A stretch of DNA of 64,000 bases, from positions 5,001 through 69,000 of the forward strand of contig CAUYUJ010022535.1 in NCBI GenBank assembly GCA_963575745.1, written 5' to 3'. Shown in pieces: positions 11,165 through 22,995 of this stretch. The position numbers and the translations under genes were made by a program. The notes beneath the pieces are model-generated. The model was not told where the DNA came from. It did no database searches and worked only from the letters and a program-made list of their open reading frames with translations. Position 1 is the first letter of the stretch; every line of letters starts with the position of its first letter. Origin of the DNA: Prorocentrum cordatum. Taxonomy: Eukaryota > Sar > Dinophyceae > Prorocentrales > Prorocentraceae.

Positions 11165-11830
11165 CCTACAAGGACGAGGCAAGCAGAAGGAGGGAGGAGG
11201 GGGTGAGAGAATGAGGAGTATGAGGAGTGGGAGGGGGAAATGGAGATTGATGGCGTGAGACATGGAGGTATCGAAAGAACGAGGGAACGAGAGAGTCAGG
11301 AAGTGATGGGGGGTGAGGGAGTCAAGGAGTGAGACAGGAGGGATTCAAGGATCGAGGGAGGCGGGACGAGGGACGAGGGACGAGAGAGGAAAGGAGGACG
11401 AGAAGGACGAGGAGGACGAGAAGGACGAGGAGGAGGAGGAACAGGAGGGAGGAGGAGGAGGAGGAGGAGGACTTGGAGGAGAGACAAGGGAAGAGAGAAA
11501 GATGTAGGCATGAAGGACGGGGGGACAGGGGGACGGAGGGACGTAGAAACGGAGGGCGGAGGGAACAAGAGAGGATGGAAGACGGTAAAAAAGAGAATGA
11601 GGGAGTGAGGCAGGAGGAAAGAACCCTAGAAGGCAGGAACCGTAAAAGGGGGAGAAAAAAGGGATGAAGGAGGAGGGAAGAGGGAGACGTGCAGAGAGTT
11701 AGAGAGGACGAGGGGAGGAGGGAAGGAGATGGTGAGAGAGGAGGGGGATGATGGGATTAGGCGAGTTCTGGAGTGAGGGAGGGGGGGAGAGGAGGCAGGA
11801 CGGAGGAGGGAGGACGGAGGACCTATCTCA
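11165..11830 (+). repeat. Polypurine tract, about 650 bp of degenerate GGA/GAGG
   Basis: The plus strand is almost entirely A and G, with short GAGGAC, GGAGGG and ACGAGG runs and a purer (GGA)n core at 11451-11480. Long purine strands of this kind favour triplex or parallel structures and produce spurious Arg/Glu-rich open frames. No coding gene is inferred. Confidence 0.85.
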
Positions 11831-11879
11831 GAACCCCTCGGGCCCATACAAGCTCCTTCTAACCCCTAAACCATCATCC

Positions 11880-12530
11880 CACTGCCTCCTCCTCCTCCTC
11901 CTCCTCCTCCTCCTCCTCCTCCTCCTCCTCCATCCCTTGTCCTTATAAATAACTCCTCCCTGTCGCACTCCGAGGCGTGTGGGTAGGGCGGGCCGGGCGT
12001 TTGGCATAAGACTTCCTCACCTCGTAAGATCCTAGAGCTTGAAATCTGATACAGCTTCACAGATGTAGGGAGATGATTTCAAAATGTAGCTCTCGCCATA
12101 GCGCGCAGCGCACATTCGTCTGAAAAGCTCACTGCCGCTTCAAGGACGGAGGGGGTCAAAATGTGGTTCGCGCCTTGACGCCGCATCCGTTCTAAAAGCC
12201 CCCCTCCATATTGCAAAGATGGATGAGAGCCGCTTTCAAGATGGAGCTCAAGCCTTAGCGCCGCGCACACTCATCTTAAAATTTACAACAGCTTCAAAGA
12301 TGGGAGTGGTGTTTTGCGAAATGAGGCTATCGCCATAGCGCCGCGCACATCCGTTTTCAAAGCTCGCAACGATTTGAATGATGGAGGGCGGCTCCTTTTC
12401 AAATCTGGGCTCTGGCCTTAGCGCCGCGCACATTCGTCCTAGAAACTTGGGACAGTTGCAGTGGGCGGCTCCCTGTCAGATTGAGGCTCTCGCTGGACGC
12501 TCCTTCAATTTTTCGCCACCAGGAGCTTGA
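11880..12530 (+). repeat. Composite repeat module C, copy 2
   Basis: A nearly pure (TCC)n tract (11886-11932) is followed by the conserved spacer (ATAAATAACTCCTCCCTGTC, then GGGCGGGCCGGGCGTTT). About six diverged 80-83-bp monomers follow; the GCGCCGCGCACA-type core lies near 12099, 12175, 12255, 12335 and 12418. It is the largest of the three copies of the module. Confidence 0.8.
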
Positions 12531-13150
12531 GCATGTGCAACAGCTGCACAACCGAAGGCGGCTCATCATTAAGATGGGGCTTTCGCGTGAGACTTCCTCG
12601 CGGCGCTCATGGCCAGAAGCGAAAAAAAGTACGAACTCCGAGTGAGGGGGCCGATACTTCTACGCAGAAGGGAGGCACTCCCTTGTCTCCCGACGCGGAT
12701 ATATCGCTCGGCACCTCGCGGAACTGCACGGCCACACCTTCGCGCTTCCATCGGCCGGACCTGGGACAGGAGAACATCCTTCAAGAGCACGAAACCCTCC
12801 GCTGGCCGCAACATCCCAAAACCATAAGATCACTCGAGGGTACCCTCCCCCGGGATGCACAAGAACATACGACGGACACGAGGATCACTATGGAGCCCTC
12901 TCCGAGTCGACCTCGATCTGCTCTCGCGGTCCGCCTGTACTCGCTCGACGGATCCGAGGCAACTGGTTTCTTTTCAAAACGGGGCTCTCGTCTGAATGGC
13001 AGGCCCGTGCGGCGTTGGTCTCTCGAGCGGCTGCTTCTCTTTCGTGGGAAGGAATACCAGAAGGGACCTGTGAGGAGGGGAAGGGTGCACTGCAGCATCT
13101 CTGATGCATCTTGGGCTTACTCTGGACCTCCTTCCTTTTCCCCTCGTCAT
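12531..13150. other. No confident gene; long chance ORF and repeat fragments
   Basis: A plus-strand open frame runs from 12527 to 13525. Its second half is encoded by (TCC)n, and its first half has no recognisable motif. It also overlaps a GGGGCTCTCGTCTGAATGGC segment related to the 82-bp repeat. I therefore do not call a gene. The end (about 13060-13150) resembles the end of repeat family D. Confidence 0.5.
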
Positions 13151-13152
13151 AT

Positions 13153-13218
13153 TCCTCCTCCTCCTCCTCCTCCTCCTCCTCCTCCTCCTCCTCCTCCTCC
13201 TCCTCCTCCTCCTCCTCC
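13153..13218 (+). repeat. Pure (TCC)n, about 22 units
   Basis: An uninterrupted TCC microsatellite directly after a family-D-like fragment (TTACTCTGGACCTCC). Its purity suggests recent expansion. Confidence 0.95.
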
Positions 13219-13387
13219 CTGCTCATCCCATTCCATTCGACGCGCAGGGAGGAGGAAAGAGGAAGGAGGAAGGAGGAGACGTTGGCAAGCCGCTCGCCTC
13301 GAAAGAGTCGGCGTGAAGGGCCGTGGCGGTGAGGCAGGTGCCGTTGACCGCGATGCTACACTGCCGGGAGCGAAGCTCACATCCTCC

Positions 13388-13850
13388 CTCCGTCCTCCTC
13401 CTCCTCCTCCTCCTCCTCCTCCTCCTCCTCCTCCTCCTCCTCCTATTACTCATACTCCCCCTCCTCCTCCATCCTTTTCCCTTATACATAACTTCTCCCT
13501 GTTGCACCCCGAAGCCAGTTTGTAGGGCGGGCCGGCGTTTCGCCTGAGACTTCCTCACCATGCATGGCCCTGGAGTTTTAAAATTGACAACAGCTTCACA
13601 GATGGAGAGCGGGTCGCTTTCAAAATATGGCTTTCGCCTTAGTCCCGCGCACATTCGTTTTAAAAATTGCTCGAGCTTCACGGATTAAGGACGGGTCGTT
13701 TTCAAAATGTGGCTCTCGCCGTAGCGCCGCGCACATTCGTTCTACAAATTTACAAGAGCTTCACGGATTGAGGGCGACCCGTTTTCAAAATGTGGCTCTC
13801 CTCTTAGCGCGAAGCACAGTCGTTTATAAAATTTGTCAGAATGAGGGGGC
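13388..13850 (+). repeat. Composite repeat module C, copy 3
   Basis: A (TCC)n tract (13388-13444) is followed by the ATACATAACTTCTCCCTGTT spacer and GGGCGGGCCGGCGTTTCGCC. Three to four 83-bp monomers follow, with cores near 13637, 13720 and 13800. These are the most regular monomers in the window, so this copy may be the youngest. Confidence 0.8.
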
Positions 13851-13964
13851 TAAACCGAACGGTCATTCACTGTCCCTGGGCGCGTGGCTGAAGTGGAATG
13901 CCGCGATGCGGATTATTGTTGTTGTTGTTGTTGATTGTTGTTTGTTGTTTGTTGTTTGTTGTCG

Positions 13965-14430
13965 TCGTCCCACCCGCGACCCGCCCCGCGACCCACCCGC
14001 AACACACCCCGCGACCCACCCGCGACCCACCCGCGACCCCACCCGCGACCCATCCCACCCGCGACCCATCCCGCGACACACCCCGTGACCCACCCGCGAC
14101 CCACCCGCGACCCACCCCGCGACCCACCCCACGACCCACCCCGCGACCCACCCGGCGACCCACCCCGCGACCCACCGGCGACCCACCCGCGACCCACCCC
14201 GCGACCCACCCCGCGACCCACACCCCGCGACCCACCCGCGACCCACCGCGACCCACCCGCGACCCACCTGCGACCGACCCAATTGTTGGCTGCTGCGGCG
14301 GGTTCTTTTGCATTCGTTCCAGGTGGAGAACCTGCGACCCACCCGTGACCCAAACCGCGCCCGCGACCCACCCGCGACCCACCACGACCCACCCGCGACC
14401 TACCCGCGACCCACCCCGCGAGCCACCCAA
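13965..14430 (+). repeat. CGCGACCCACC minisatellite
   Basis: Dozens of copies of the 10-11-base word CGCGACCCACC, with small length variants, run almost without interruption. The minus strand reads GGTGGGTCGCG, so it has regularly spaced GGG runs compatible with G-quadruplexes. The Pro/Thr/Arg-rich frames (and Gly/Val/Trp-rich ones on minus) are artefacts of the repeat. Confidence 0.9.
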
Positions 14431-14880
14431 AATTTTCGGCGACTGCGGCGGGTTTCTTTTGCATTCGTTCCAGGTGGAGAACCTGCGACCCACCCGCGAC
14501 CCAAACCGCGTTCACTGTACAAATCAAAATGATCGGCGCCTGCGGCAGGCTGTTTTTGAATTTCCTTCAGGTGGAGGTGGAGAGCCCGCGACCCACCCGC
14601 GACCCAAACTACGTTCACTCAACATGCAAAAACTTCAGCGCCTGTGACGGGCTTCTTTTGCATTCGTTCCAGGTGGAGAACCTGCGACCCAAACCGCGTT
14701 CAGTGCACAAATCAAAATATTCGGCGCCTGCGGCGGTCAATGTTTGAATTCCTTCCAGGTGGAGGTGGAGAGCCCGCGACCTTCCCGCGACCCAAACTGC
14801 GTTCACTGAACAAGCCAAAAATTCGGCGCCTGCGGCGGGCTGTTTTTGCATTCGTTCCGGGTGGCACCCTGCGCGTCCTG
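14281..14880 (+). repeat. Higher-order tandem repeat of 85-155 bp nested on the CGCGACCC array
   Basis: Six units each contain a GGCGCCTGCGGCGGGCT-like block, TTTTTGCATTCGTTCCAGG, a GGAGAACC/GGAGAGCC block and one to several CGCGACCC words. They start near 14286, 14441, 14534, 14636, 14721 and 14825. The number of CGCGACCC words falls from left to right, as if the short array is being lost or gained within each larger unit. The last unit runs directly into (GGA)n. Confidence 0.75.
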
Positions 14881-14972
14881 TTCCGAGGAGGAGGAGGAGG
14901 AGGAGGAGGAGGAAGAAAACGAAGAGGAGGAGGTGGAGGAGGAGGAGGAGGAGGAGCAGGAGGAGGAGGGCG
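14881..14972 (+). repeat. (GGA)n microsatellite
   Basis: A purine tract follows the last higher-order unit without a gap, in the opposite sense to the (TCC)n tracts nearby. Confidence 0.9.
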
Positions 14973-15089
14973 CCCTCGACAGGGAAGGTGAGAGCCGCGA
15001 GGTCCGCCGGCTCGACGCCCGCATCGCCCGCGCCCGCCCCCTCACTCTTATCCGCAATTGCGGTGTGCGACGTGTAAGTTTCACGGGCT

Positions 15090-15370
15090 CCCGTGATCAG
15101 GGTTCAGAATGTTGCGGGCGCAACACGTACGATGATTCGTGGTGTTGTAGTCCCAAGGATGGCGTTCCGGCACGGTTCAGGATCGTCAAAACGCAACAGT
15201 CAGGTTGATCCGAGGCGTTGGAATCCCGAGAACAGTCTTGGTCTTCAAACGGTTGTCTTCCAACAAGGCATTTCCCTCAATGGAAATGAACCGTCGCAGG
15301 GGCCTCTGAAGAGGGAGCTTGGAAGGAGGGTTTATCCCAACATCGTTGGGGACTCTTGCGTTTACACTGG
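15090..15370 (+). repeat. Dispersed repeat family D, copy 2
   Basis: The blocks CAAGGATGGCGTTCCGGCAC, GGAAATGAACCGTCGCAGGG, GAAGAGGGAGCTTGG and GTTTACACTGGTCC follow the same order as at 10040-10315. It ends in (TCC)n as copy 1 does. Confidence 0.7.
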
Positions 15371-15656
15371 TCCTCCTCCTCCTCCTCCGCCTCCACCTCC
15401 GCCTCGTTGTTCCTCTCTCCTCTTCCTCCTCCTCCTCTTCATCCTCCTCCTCCTCCTCCTCTTCCTCCTCCTCCTCCTCCGCCTCCTCCTCCTACGCCTC
15501 GTTGTTCCCTCCGCCGCCTCCTCCTCATCCTCCTCCTCTTCCTCCTCCTCCTTTCTCTCCTCCTCCTCCTCCTCATCATCATCATCATCATCACCACCAC
15601 CACCACCATCATCATCATCAGCAGCAGCATTAGCAGCAGCAGCAGCAGCATCATCC

Positions 15657-15689
<33 letters not shown>

Positions 15690-15711
15690 CCATGATCATC
15701 ATCATCATCAG

Positions 15712-15762
<51 letters not shown>

Positions 15763-16035
15763 AACCCTCCTCCTCATCATCCTCCTCTTCCCCCTCCTCC
15801 CCCTCATCCGCCTGCTCTTGCTCCTGCTCCTGGTCCTGCTCCTGCTCCTGTTCCCCCTTCTCCCCCTCCTCCCCCTTCTCCTCCTCCTCTTCCTCCTCCT
15901 CCTGCTCCTGCTCCTGCTCCTGATCCCGCTCATGGTCCTGCTCCTGCTCCTGCTACCCCTCCTCCTCCTCCTCCTCCTCCTCCTTCTCATCCTCCTCCTC
16001 CTCCTCCTCCTCTTCTTCCCCCTCTTCCTTCTCTT
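15371..16035 (+). repeat. Compound (TCC)n-(CAT)n-(TCC/TGC)n microsatellite
   Basis: TCC repeats (15371-15575) change to CAT/CAC/CAG repeats (about 15576-15770), then to TCC with CTGCTC variants (15770-16035). Transitions through single-base variants show how one trinucleotide array was converted into another. The long frames through it are homopolymeric and not genes. Confidence 0.95.
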
Positions 16036-16084
16036 CATCATTATCCTACTCCTTTTCCCCATATTCCTCTGCTTCTTACTACGC

Positions 16085-16715
16085 ATAATAGTATGATTAG
16101 TTTGACAACGATAATGTTTCGTCTGTGCAGTTTGTTATTAGTGTTGTGATATATCTTAGTAGCTCTAATGCTATATGTCGTAGTAGCACCCGCATGCGTA
16201 TTATCCGTATGAGTCGTCAGAGGTTTTCGGTGTTCAAACCATTGCGTTTGGTAGTGCGTGCATGAATAGTAGCGTCAGTATCCTCATGGTTCACCAAATT
16301 CTTAGTATTCGTGTTCGCTTTCTCAATATTAGCATACGTCGTCTGTGTAGTCCTAGTCGCATTCCTCTTGTTAGCATTAGTCAGGGTCTTCTTAGTATGA
16401 CTATTTATCTGTTCGTGGTATGTATATTCCTCTTCGTATCAGCACTCGTAAAAGTATGAGCAGCCATAGTAGTATTGATAGTAGTAGTAGATGTACGAGT
16501 CGTGTCAAAAGTCTCCTCGTTGTCGTATTACTCTTCTCCGCTCGATTAGTGTCAGTACTACGGAAACAGATAACAGTACAAGTGGTAGCATGAGTATCCT
16601 TAGCAGTGTAAGTCATAGTATCACTAGTAGCGTTGAAAGTGTTAGCATTGGTAGTATTAGTAGTAACGTTACTGTGACGATAATGGCTAGTAGTAGTGAT
16701 ATTAGGCGGGCGTGG
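16085..16715. repeat. Lower-GC segment with degenerate AGT/GTA trinucleotides
   Basis: The plus strand is rich in TAGTAG, GTAGT and AGTATT words with clear but loose three-base periodicity (densest around 16465-16490 and 16570-16700). This suggests a decayed (AGT)n array. GC content is noticeably lower than in the flanks. No gene was found. Confidence 0.55.
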
Positions 16716-16827
16716 TCTTGCAAGCCCGGCTGGGCCAGGACATGTTGGTCGATACTTCTAAAGAGAAAAACAACACGCGTGCCGCCGCTGCCTCTGTCTG
16801 CGCCTGGGAATATGTCTCTGTTTGGAT

Positions 16828-16828
<1 letters not shown>

Positions 16829-16858
<30 letters not shown>

Positions 16859-16885
16859 GCTCTCGCTCGCTCTCTCTCTCTATCG
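16829..16885 (+). repeat. (CT)n dinucleotide tract
   Basis: Almost pure CT repeat broken by CGCTCTCGCTCG. It directly precedes a GC-rich unique segment. Confidence 0.9.
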
Positions 16886-18135
16886 CTCCCCGCGCAGCCG
16901 CTGCCCAGGTAAGCCACCCTGCCCCCCCCGCCCGAGACCAAGCCAGGCGCGCCCCGATCTGCCCAGGCTCGCACCCCCCAGCAGCCCACATCTTGCGGGG
17001 ACAGCCTGGTAGGCGAAGCCTATCAGGGCCCAGGCCCCCTGCGCGCGATGTTCTCGCCCGAGGCTGGGTCCGCGAGGGCCAGAAGCCGGCAGCAACCGCA
17101 GATCTATGTCTGTCCCGCGAGAACAGGCGTTCCTGCTGTTTGGGCCGTTTCTCGTCAGCTTTCAGTGGACGCTGCTGCCCACCGCCGCCCCCCCCGCCGC
17201 CATCTCGCCACGAGGGCCCCCTGCTGTCGTGCCGCCGATGACCCTCCCGGAAGGTGGGGCCACCCGTGCTAGGCCTATCCGTGAATCGGCCTGCCTGAAT
17301 TTGGGGTTGCTGGGCCCCACGCAGCGCGCCCTCATGCACGGTGCTCATTTGCTTAGAACCGTATATTGTAAATATACAGACCTGGTTTTCAGCCTCAACC
17401 ACTTCATTTGCAAGAATTCGTTGTACAGTGATTGCCCCTTTGGCAGATTTCTCCCTCCCTGAACCCTCATCACTCAAAACTACAGAGACGAACAGGATTC
17501 CTCGTTCTGTACTCAGGACGACAATCACTGTAGTCAGAATCCTGTGCAAATAAAGCGGCCTTCGCAATTTCCGTGAGCGCCCCAATCTCGGAGCCGTTCA
17601 TAAAGCAATTGAGAAGTTTTGACCAGGGTCGCGGTGCGAGACCTCCTGGAGGCCGCCTGGGTCCTCTCCTATGGGGCTCCTAGGAGCCTCCTGGGGGCCT
17701 GGGTCCTATTGGGAACCTCATCTCTTCTCTCAGAGTCACCCCCGAACTGTCTTGGAGCGACTCCTGGCTGGGATTACGCAAGGCGCGGCGACGAGGGTCG
17801 CCCCACCCCTCACCCCCCTCATTGGGCGCGGAACACGTAGAAGCAACTCCTTCTCCTCCCCCTCCTATTCATCCTCCTTCCCCCAGACGTCGAGAACTCT
17901 TCCCGACCCTATGAGAAACACCACCAAAACTCTGACAGCCTGTCCTCGCCCACGCGCGCGCCCCTGGTGCGGCGGCGGGGAGGGCCCCGATGTAGGCATC
18001 TTTCAGGGCGATCGAGCACTTTATTCGGAGGACGAAGCCCTCCGACTTCGACCCGTCCCACATCTCGAGGTCGGCCTGCGGGGAACCCCAAGGTGGCCCC
18101 CGCGCTGCCACAATGGCAGGGGCGGGACAGGCCCA
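16886..18135. other. No confident gene
   Basis: Unique, GC-rich sequence. The longest frame (minus, 17585-16758) starts with a hydrophobic-mixed segment (RILTTVIVVLSTERGILFVS) but becomes Gly/Arg-rich and ends in the (CT)n tract. Without motifs or splice support I leave it as a possible but unproven exon. Around 17640-17780 there are short GGCCTCCTGGGxxCTGGGTCC repeats. Confidence 0.4.
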
Positions 18136-18139
18136 GCAT

Positions 18140-18512
18140 GAGGGAGGGGGAGGAGGAGGGGGAGGAGGAGGAGGAGGAGGAGGAGGAGGAGGAGGAGGAA
18201 GAGGAGGAAGAGGAGGAAGTGGAGGAGGAGGAGGAAGAGGAGAAGGAGGAGGAGGAAGAAAAGGACGGGGAAGAGAAGGAGGGAGGAGAAGACGGAGGAA
18301 AAAGAAAAGAAGAAGACGAGAAAGGGGTGAAGAGAGGAAGAGTAGGAGGAAGAAGAAGAAGAAGAAAAAGAAGAAAAATAAGAGGGGGAGGTGGGGAGAG
18401 GAGAGGGAAGAGGAGCAAGAGGAGGAGGAGGAGGAGGAGGAGAAGGAAGAGGAGGAAGAGGAGGAGGAGGAACGGAGGAGGAGGCGGAGGGAGAAGGAGG
18501 AGACGGAGGAGA
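18140..18512 (+). repeat. Polypurine (GGA)n/(GAAGA)n tract, about 370 bp
   Basis: Nearly pure purine plus strand, (GGA)n at both ends and AAGAAG/AAAAGA-rich in the middle. One of the longest uninterrupted homopurine stretches in the window and a strong triplex candidate. Frames through it are Gly, Glu or Arg homopolymers. Confidence 0.95.
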
Positions 18513-18824
18513 GAATGCAGCGCCGCGGGAGGCAGGGCATCAATAAGGAATGATGTTGCTGCGCGAACTCGCTCAACAATCAATGCGGGGTACTGGCCGA
18601 ATGTCGCAAGGGCGCGTCTTGCCTGTTCCCCCTGCCATATCCGGTCCTCCAGAAAACAGGAATCGGGCCGCTTCCCACGGACTAAGCTGACGAACTGTTC
18701 TGTATTCCTAGAAATCGCTCGCACAACCGAAACATGCACATGCATGCGTTGAGAGGCCCACTGTGCAGGTAGAAACTTCTCCGGGTCAATGTTGAATAAC
18801 TATCCTAAGGGTCAGTGAGGAACT
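18513..18824. other. Unique sequence, no gene seen
   Basis: About 310 bp of ordinary sequence between the purine tract and the GGTTCC satellite. No protein or RNA signal is recognisable. Confidence 0.4.
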
Positions 18825-20045
18825 GGACAAGGAACTGTTCCAGTTCTGGTTCCGGTTGGGTTCCGGTTCCAATTCGCCTCCAGCCTGGCGGACGGGGGGG
18901 GCTTCCCAGTTTTCGTTCCGGTTGACCCACTGAAGGCTGGTGCACTGGAAAAGGAACTGGAACTGGAATTGTTCTGGTTCCTGTGTCGATTCTGGTTCCG
19001 GTTCCCGTTCCGGTTCGCCTTCAGCTGGGCGTATGGGGGGGTGGTTCGATTCCGCCTCCGGTTCTGGTTCCGGATCGCCTCCAGCCCGGCGTGGATAGGG
19101 GCGCTGGTTTCGGGTTCTGGTCCCCGTTCCGGTTCACCCATTTGGGGCTGGCGAACTGGAACAGGAACTATAATGGAATTGGAACTGGAACTGTTCCGGT
19201 TCCGGTTCCGGTTTCGGTTCCAGTTCGCCTCCAGCTCGGCGTGGGGGGGGGGGGGCGTTCCGGTTCAGGTTCCGGATCCAGTTGACCCACGGGGTCCAGT
19301 GAATTGGAACTGGAAGTGGAACTGGAAATTGAGCTGAAACTGTTCCAACTCGGGTTCCAGTCCCGGTTCCGGCACGCCTCCACCCTGGCGATGGGGGGAG
19401 GATGGTCCCGTTCCAGTTTCAATTCCCGTTCTGGTTCACCCACAAAGGGCCGGTGAACTGAAACTGGAAATGGACCTGGATCTGTTCCGCTCTTATTCCA
19501 ATTCCGGTTCCGGTCCTGGTTCCAGTTCCAGTTCGAGCCGCCTCCAGCTTGGAAGGGGGCCAGGGGTTCTGTTTCTGGTTCCAGTCCACGTTCCGGTTCA
19601 GGGTCTGGTTCTGGTTCACCCACCAACGGCAGGTGAACTGGAATTGGAACTGTCACTGGAACTGGAACTGGAACTGTTTTGGTTCCGGTTCCGGTTTCGG
19701 TTCTGGCTCGCGTCCAGCCCAGCGCGGCGGTGGCGGGGGCATTCTGGTCATGGTTCCGTTTCTGGTTCGAAGTCACCAGCCAATGGCCGGCGAACTGGAA
19801 CTGGAATTCCGGCACTGGTTCGCCTCCAGCATGGCGGCGGGGGGGGGCATTCCAGCAGTGGCTCGGGTTCCAGTTAACCAGGGACCGGTGAACTAGAACT
19901 GGAACTGGAACCTGAACTGTTCTGGTTCCGACTCCTGTTCTGGCTCCCGTTCCAGTTCTGGTTCGCCTCCAGCCAGGCATTGGGGGGGGAGATTTCGGTT
20001 CTGGTTGCGGTTCCAGTTCCGATTCGCCCCCAGCTGGACGTTGGG
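18825..20045. repeat. GGTTCC/GGAACT higher-order satellite with hairpin units
   Basis: Runs of GGTTCC/GGTTCT alternate with runs of GGAACT, which are their imperfect complements, so each unit can fold into long hairpins. Ten times the runs are punctuated by a conserved block of the form CGCCTCCAGCnnGGCGnnGGGG (near 18869, 19014, 19074, 19225, 19373, 19539, 19707, 19820, 19961 and 20020). Between arms lies a second block, CCCACnnAGGGCnGGTGAACTGG. The unit is about 150-170 bp. It is a structured satellite and not a simple microsatellite. Confidence 0.85.
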
Positions 20046-20289
20046 GAGAGGGGGGCGATCTGGTGCCAGATCAGTTTGGCGCACCAAGATATCGGCTTCC
20101 TCTTCAATGCCTTCGTGAGCTCAGGTTCTCTATTTAGTGCCGCCCGGTACCCGCTGTGTCTGCTCATGGCCATGCTTGTGACCCACTGATTCCATCCTAA
20201 CCAGTGCCCCCTGGCTTCGTCGATCTCGAGCCTGGTTGCTGCCAGCGCCTCTTAATCGCGACGTGTTTGGTACTCCGCGAGCTCCTAAT

Positions 20290-22000
20290 GGCGGATCATG
20301 TCGTCGTCGTCCTACGTGGGCTCTGCGTCGCTGGAGTCGCTTTGCGCTTCATCTTGCGCCTCCGTGAACGCACGTTTGGCTCTGGCACATCCATGTCTTC
20401 GTGCATGTTGGTCTCCTCGACGGCCTCGTACATTGCTCTGGCCTCGCTGGTGATGAGTGGTGCGCAGGACTGCGATGGCATTGGTCTCATCGAAGTTCCT
20501 GGCTCCGGATTTCTCCATTTGCGCTTCCATCTGCTCGTGGGCTCCAACGTGCCTCTGTCGGTGATTTTTGTCCTGCGATCACCGACCTCAATCTTGCATC
20601 CGTTATCTCGCCATTCGCTCCGTTGGTCGCTGTCCCTGTTCGCCTTTTCCGAGTTGGCGGGGCTTTCTGTGGTTCCAACCGGAGGTTGTTGATGGTGCCC
20701 TCTTCCTTGCAGCTTTTGGCATCGTCGGTGGCCGCGTAAGTGTTCTGTCACGGAGTCCATATGTATCCCTGCCTCCACGAGCTCGAGAGCCATGTTCTTG
20801 CCTGTCTGCTTTTCGTTGGACATGTGCTTGTTTGCTGCGTCGAGCTCCGTCCTCAGCGCCTCCTCGCCTGCTCGCCTCGATGTAGACGTTCGCGCCGGAA
20901 TCCTCTTGCTCACTGGCGTCGTGGTCGATCGTCTGATTGAGGAGCAGCCCCTTCTTCTCGCACTACTCTTTGGCAACGTGGATATTACTGTCGCTGCTTG
21001 CCGTCAGGTCACTGACGGTCCGTAGTAGCTGCTGCTGTGGATATGTTGAGGGTGTCCACATGTCGGCGGCACTTGGCGATGGCGCCCCTGCTGGCCGCAT
21101 TGCTCTCGCACTCCCTGTAGATACTGTCCCTTTCTTGCTTGTGGGCCGCCGCCACTGCTTTGTAGTGGGCTTCGACTTGCTCCTCCTTCTGTAGCTTCGT
21201 GCCGGGGATATCGGTCAGACGTTTGGTCGCTGGCCGATCCTGGGGATGGTGCCCCTATGCGCCCGACGGGCGGGAGGTCTGCCTGGTCCTGGCGTGCAGT
21301 CCTCGTGCCGTCGTTGGCTTCCAAATTGCCCCCGTCCCTGGTGATGTCGTCCCTCACCTGGGTGTATCCGTCCAGCTTCCGATTAATCTTCGTGATGTAC
21401 ATATGAAGTTGACGTTGACGAAATGTCATTGGGCATTGTTCATCGCCTTCTTGACGGTCCTCATGTGCTCCGCGAAAGGCCATTGATGGGGTAACTGTTC
21501 TGGAACATGGCCTGAATGAGGTCGATCCTGGTAAGTGCATCCTTGATGGGGAGCTGTGCCAACTTATTTCTGGTGGCGACAAGGGCATTAGGCCGCATCA
21601 TATGTAGCTTGTTGGCCCTCCAAGTGGCGCGCACGTGTGGCGCTCACCATGTGTCTTCCTAAAGCTCATGCTTGGCAGCGCCCCTCTTTCTCATGGGGAT
21701 GACGTCGTTGATGATGGTGTCCATGTCGCACTGCGCTCTGTGGAGGGATGTTCGATAGTCCCCGCAGCCATCCTCCTTCTCTAGCTTGGTGATCATGCTC
21801 TTCTCCTTCGGGTTGTTGTTCCAGCCGTTGTTCCAGTCACAGCAGGGATTGTCCTTCCACCTGGCAAATCCTGCACAGACGGCTGGTTTTGGTCGCGTTG
21901 GTAGTTTAGGGAATCACTATACTCGTGGTTGCCACTTGGGTGGTGGCTTAGATGCTGGCTTCGGCGCCATGGTGGCTGCCTGAAGTCGGCACCATGGTGG
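20290..22000 (-). pseudogene. Broken coding remnant: CxxC-type start and coiled coil, retroelement ORF1-like
   Basis: On the minus strand, near 21880-21800, the frame gives FARWKDNPCCDWNNGWNNNP followed by MITKLEKEDGCGDYRTSLHR. Near 21600 it gives NKLAQLPIKDALTRIDLIQA. After stops and frame changes there is an acidic and basic coiled-coil-like stretch (KLQKEEQVEAHYKAVAAAHK; later LRTELDAANKHMSNEK). The layout, a Cys-containing module then coiled coils, resembles ORF1 of the LINE at 50 kb. It is broken by at least three frameshifts and no RT follows. The assignment is by layout only. Confidence 0.4.
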
Positions 22001-22261
22001 CTGCCATGGTGGCTGCCTGTGGTGAGCGCTGGGTAGGTCCTGCGCTCTGGCGATGAGCAGCAGGACTCGCGCGTCGGCACGCGCGTTGCGGAGACGCCTG
22101 TGCCAGGCTGGGCTGCCAGAACGCGTGTTGGATGTAGGCGTGGCCGATCGCCAGGGAGCGAAAGCAACTTTTGCCGAAGTTGACGTTCAAACTGTTACAG
22201 GCCGCTAGGCCGCGTTTGCCCGCCACCGCGCAAGCTGAGTGCGTGTCCTTCGGGAAGCGGC

Positions 22262-22995
<734 letters not shown>

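Noticed and set aside
12527-13525. 332-codon open frame
   Set aside because: Nearly half is Pro from (TCC)n and the rest overlaps dispersed repeat fragments; no motif.
14000-14880. Regularly spaced repeats considered as a CRISPR array
   Set aside because: Units vary in length, spacers are homologous to each other, and the genome is eukaryotic.
16758-17585. 275-codon minus frame
   Set aside because: Low-complexity Gly/Arg composition and ends within a (CT)n tract; kept only as a note.
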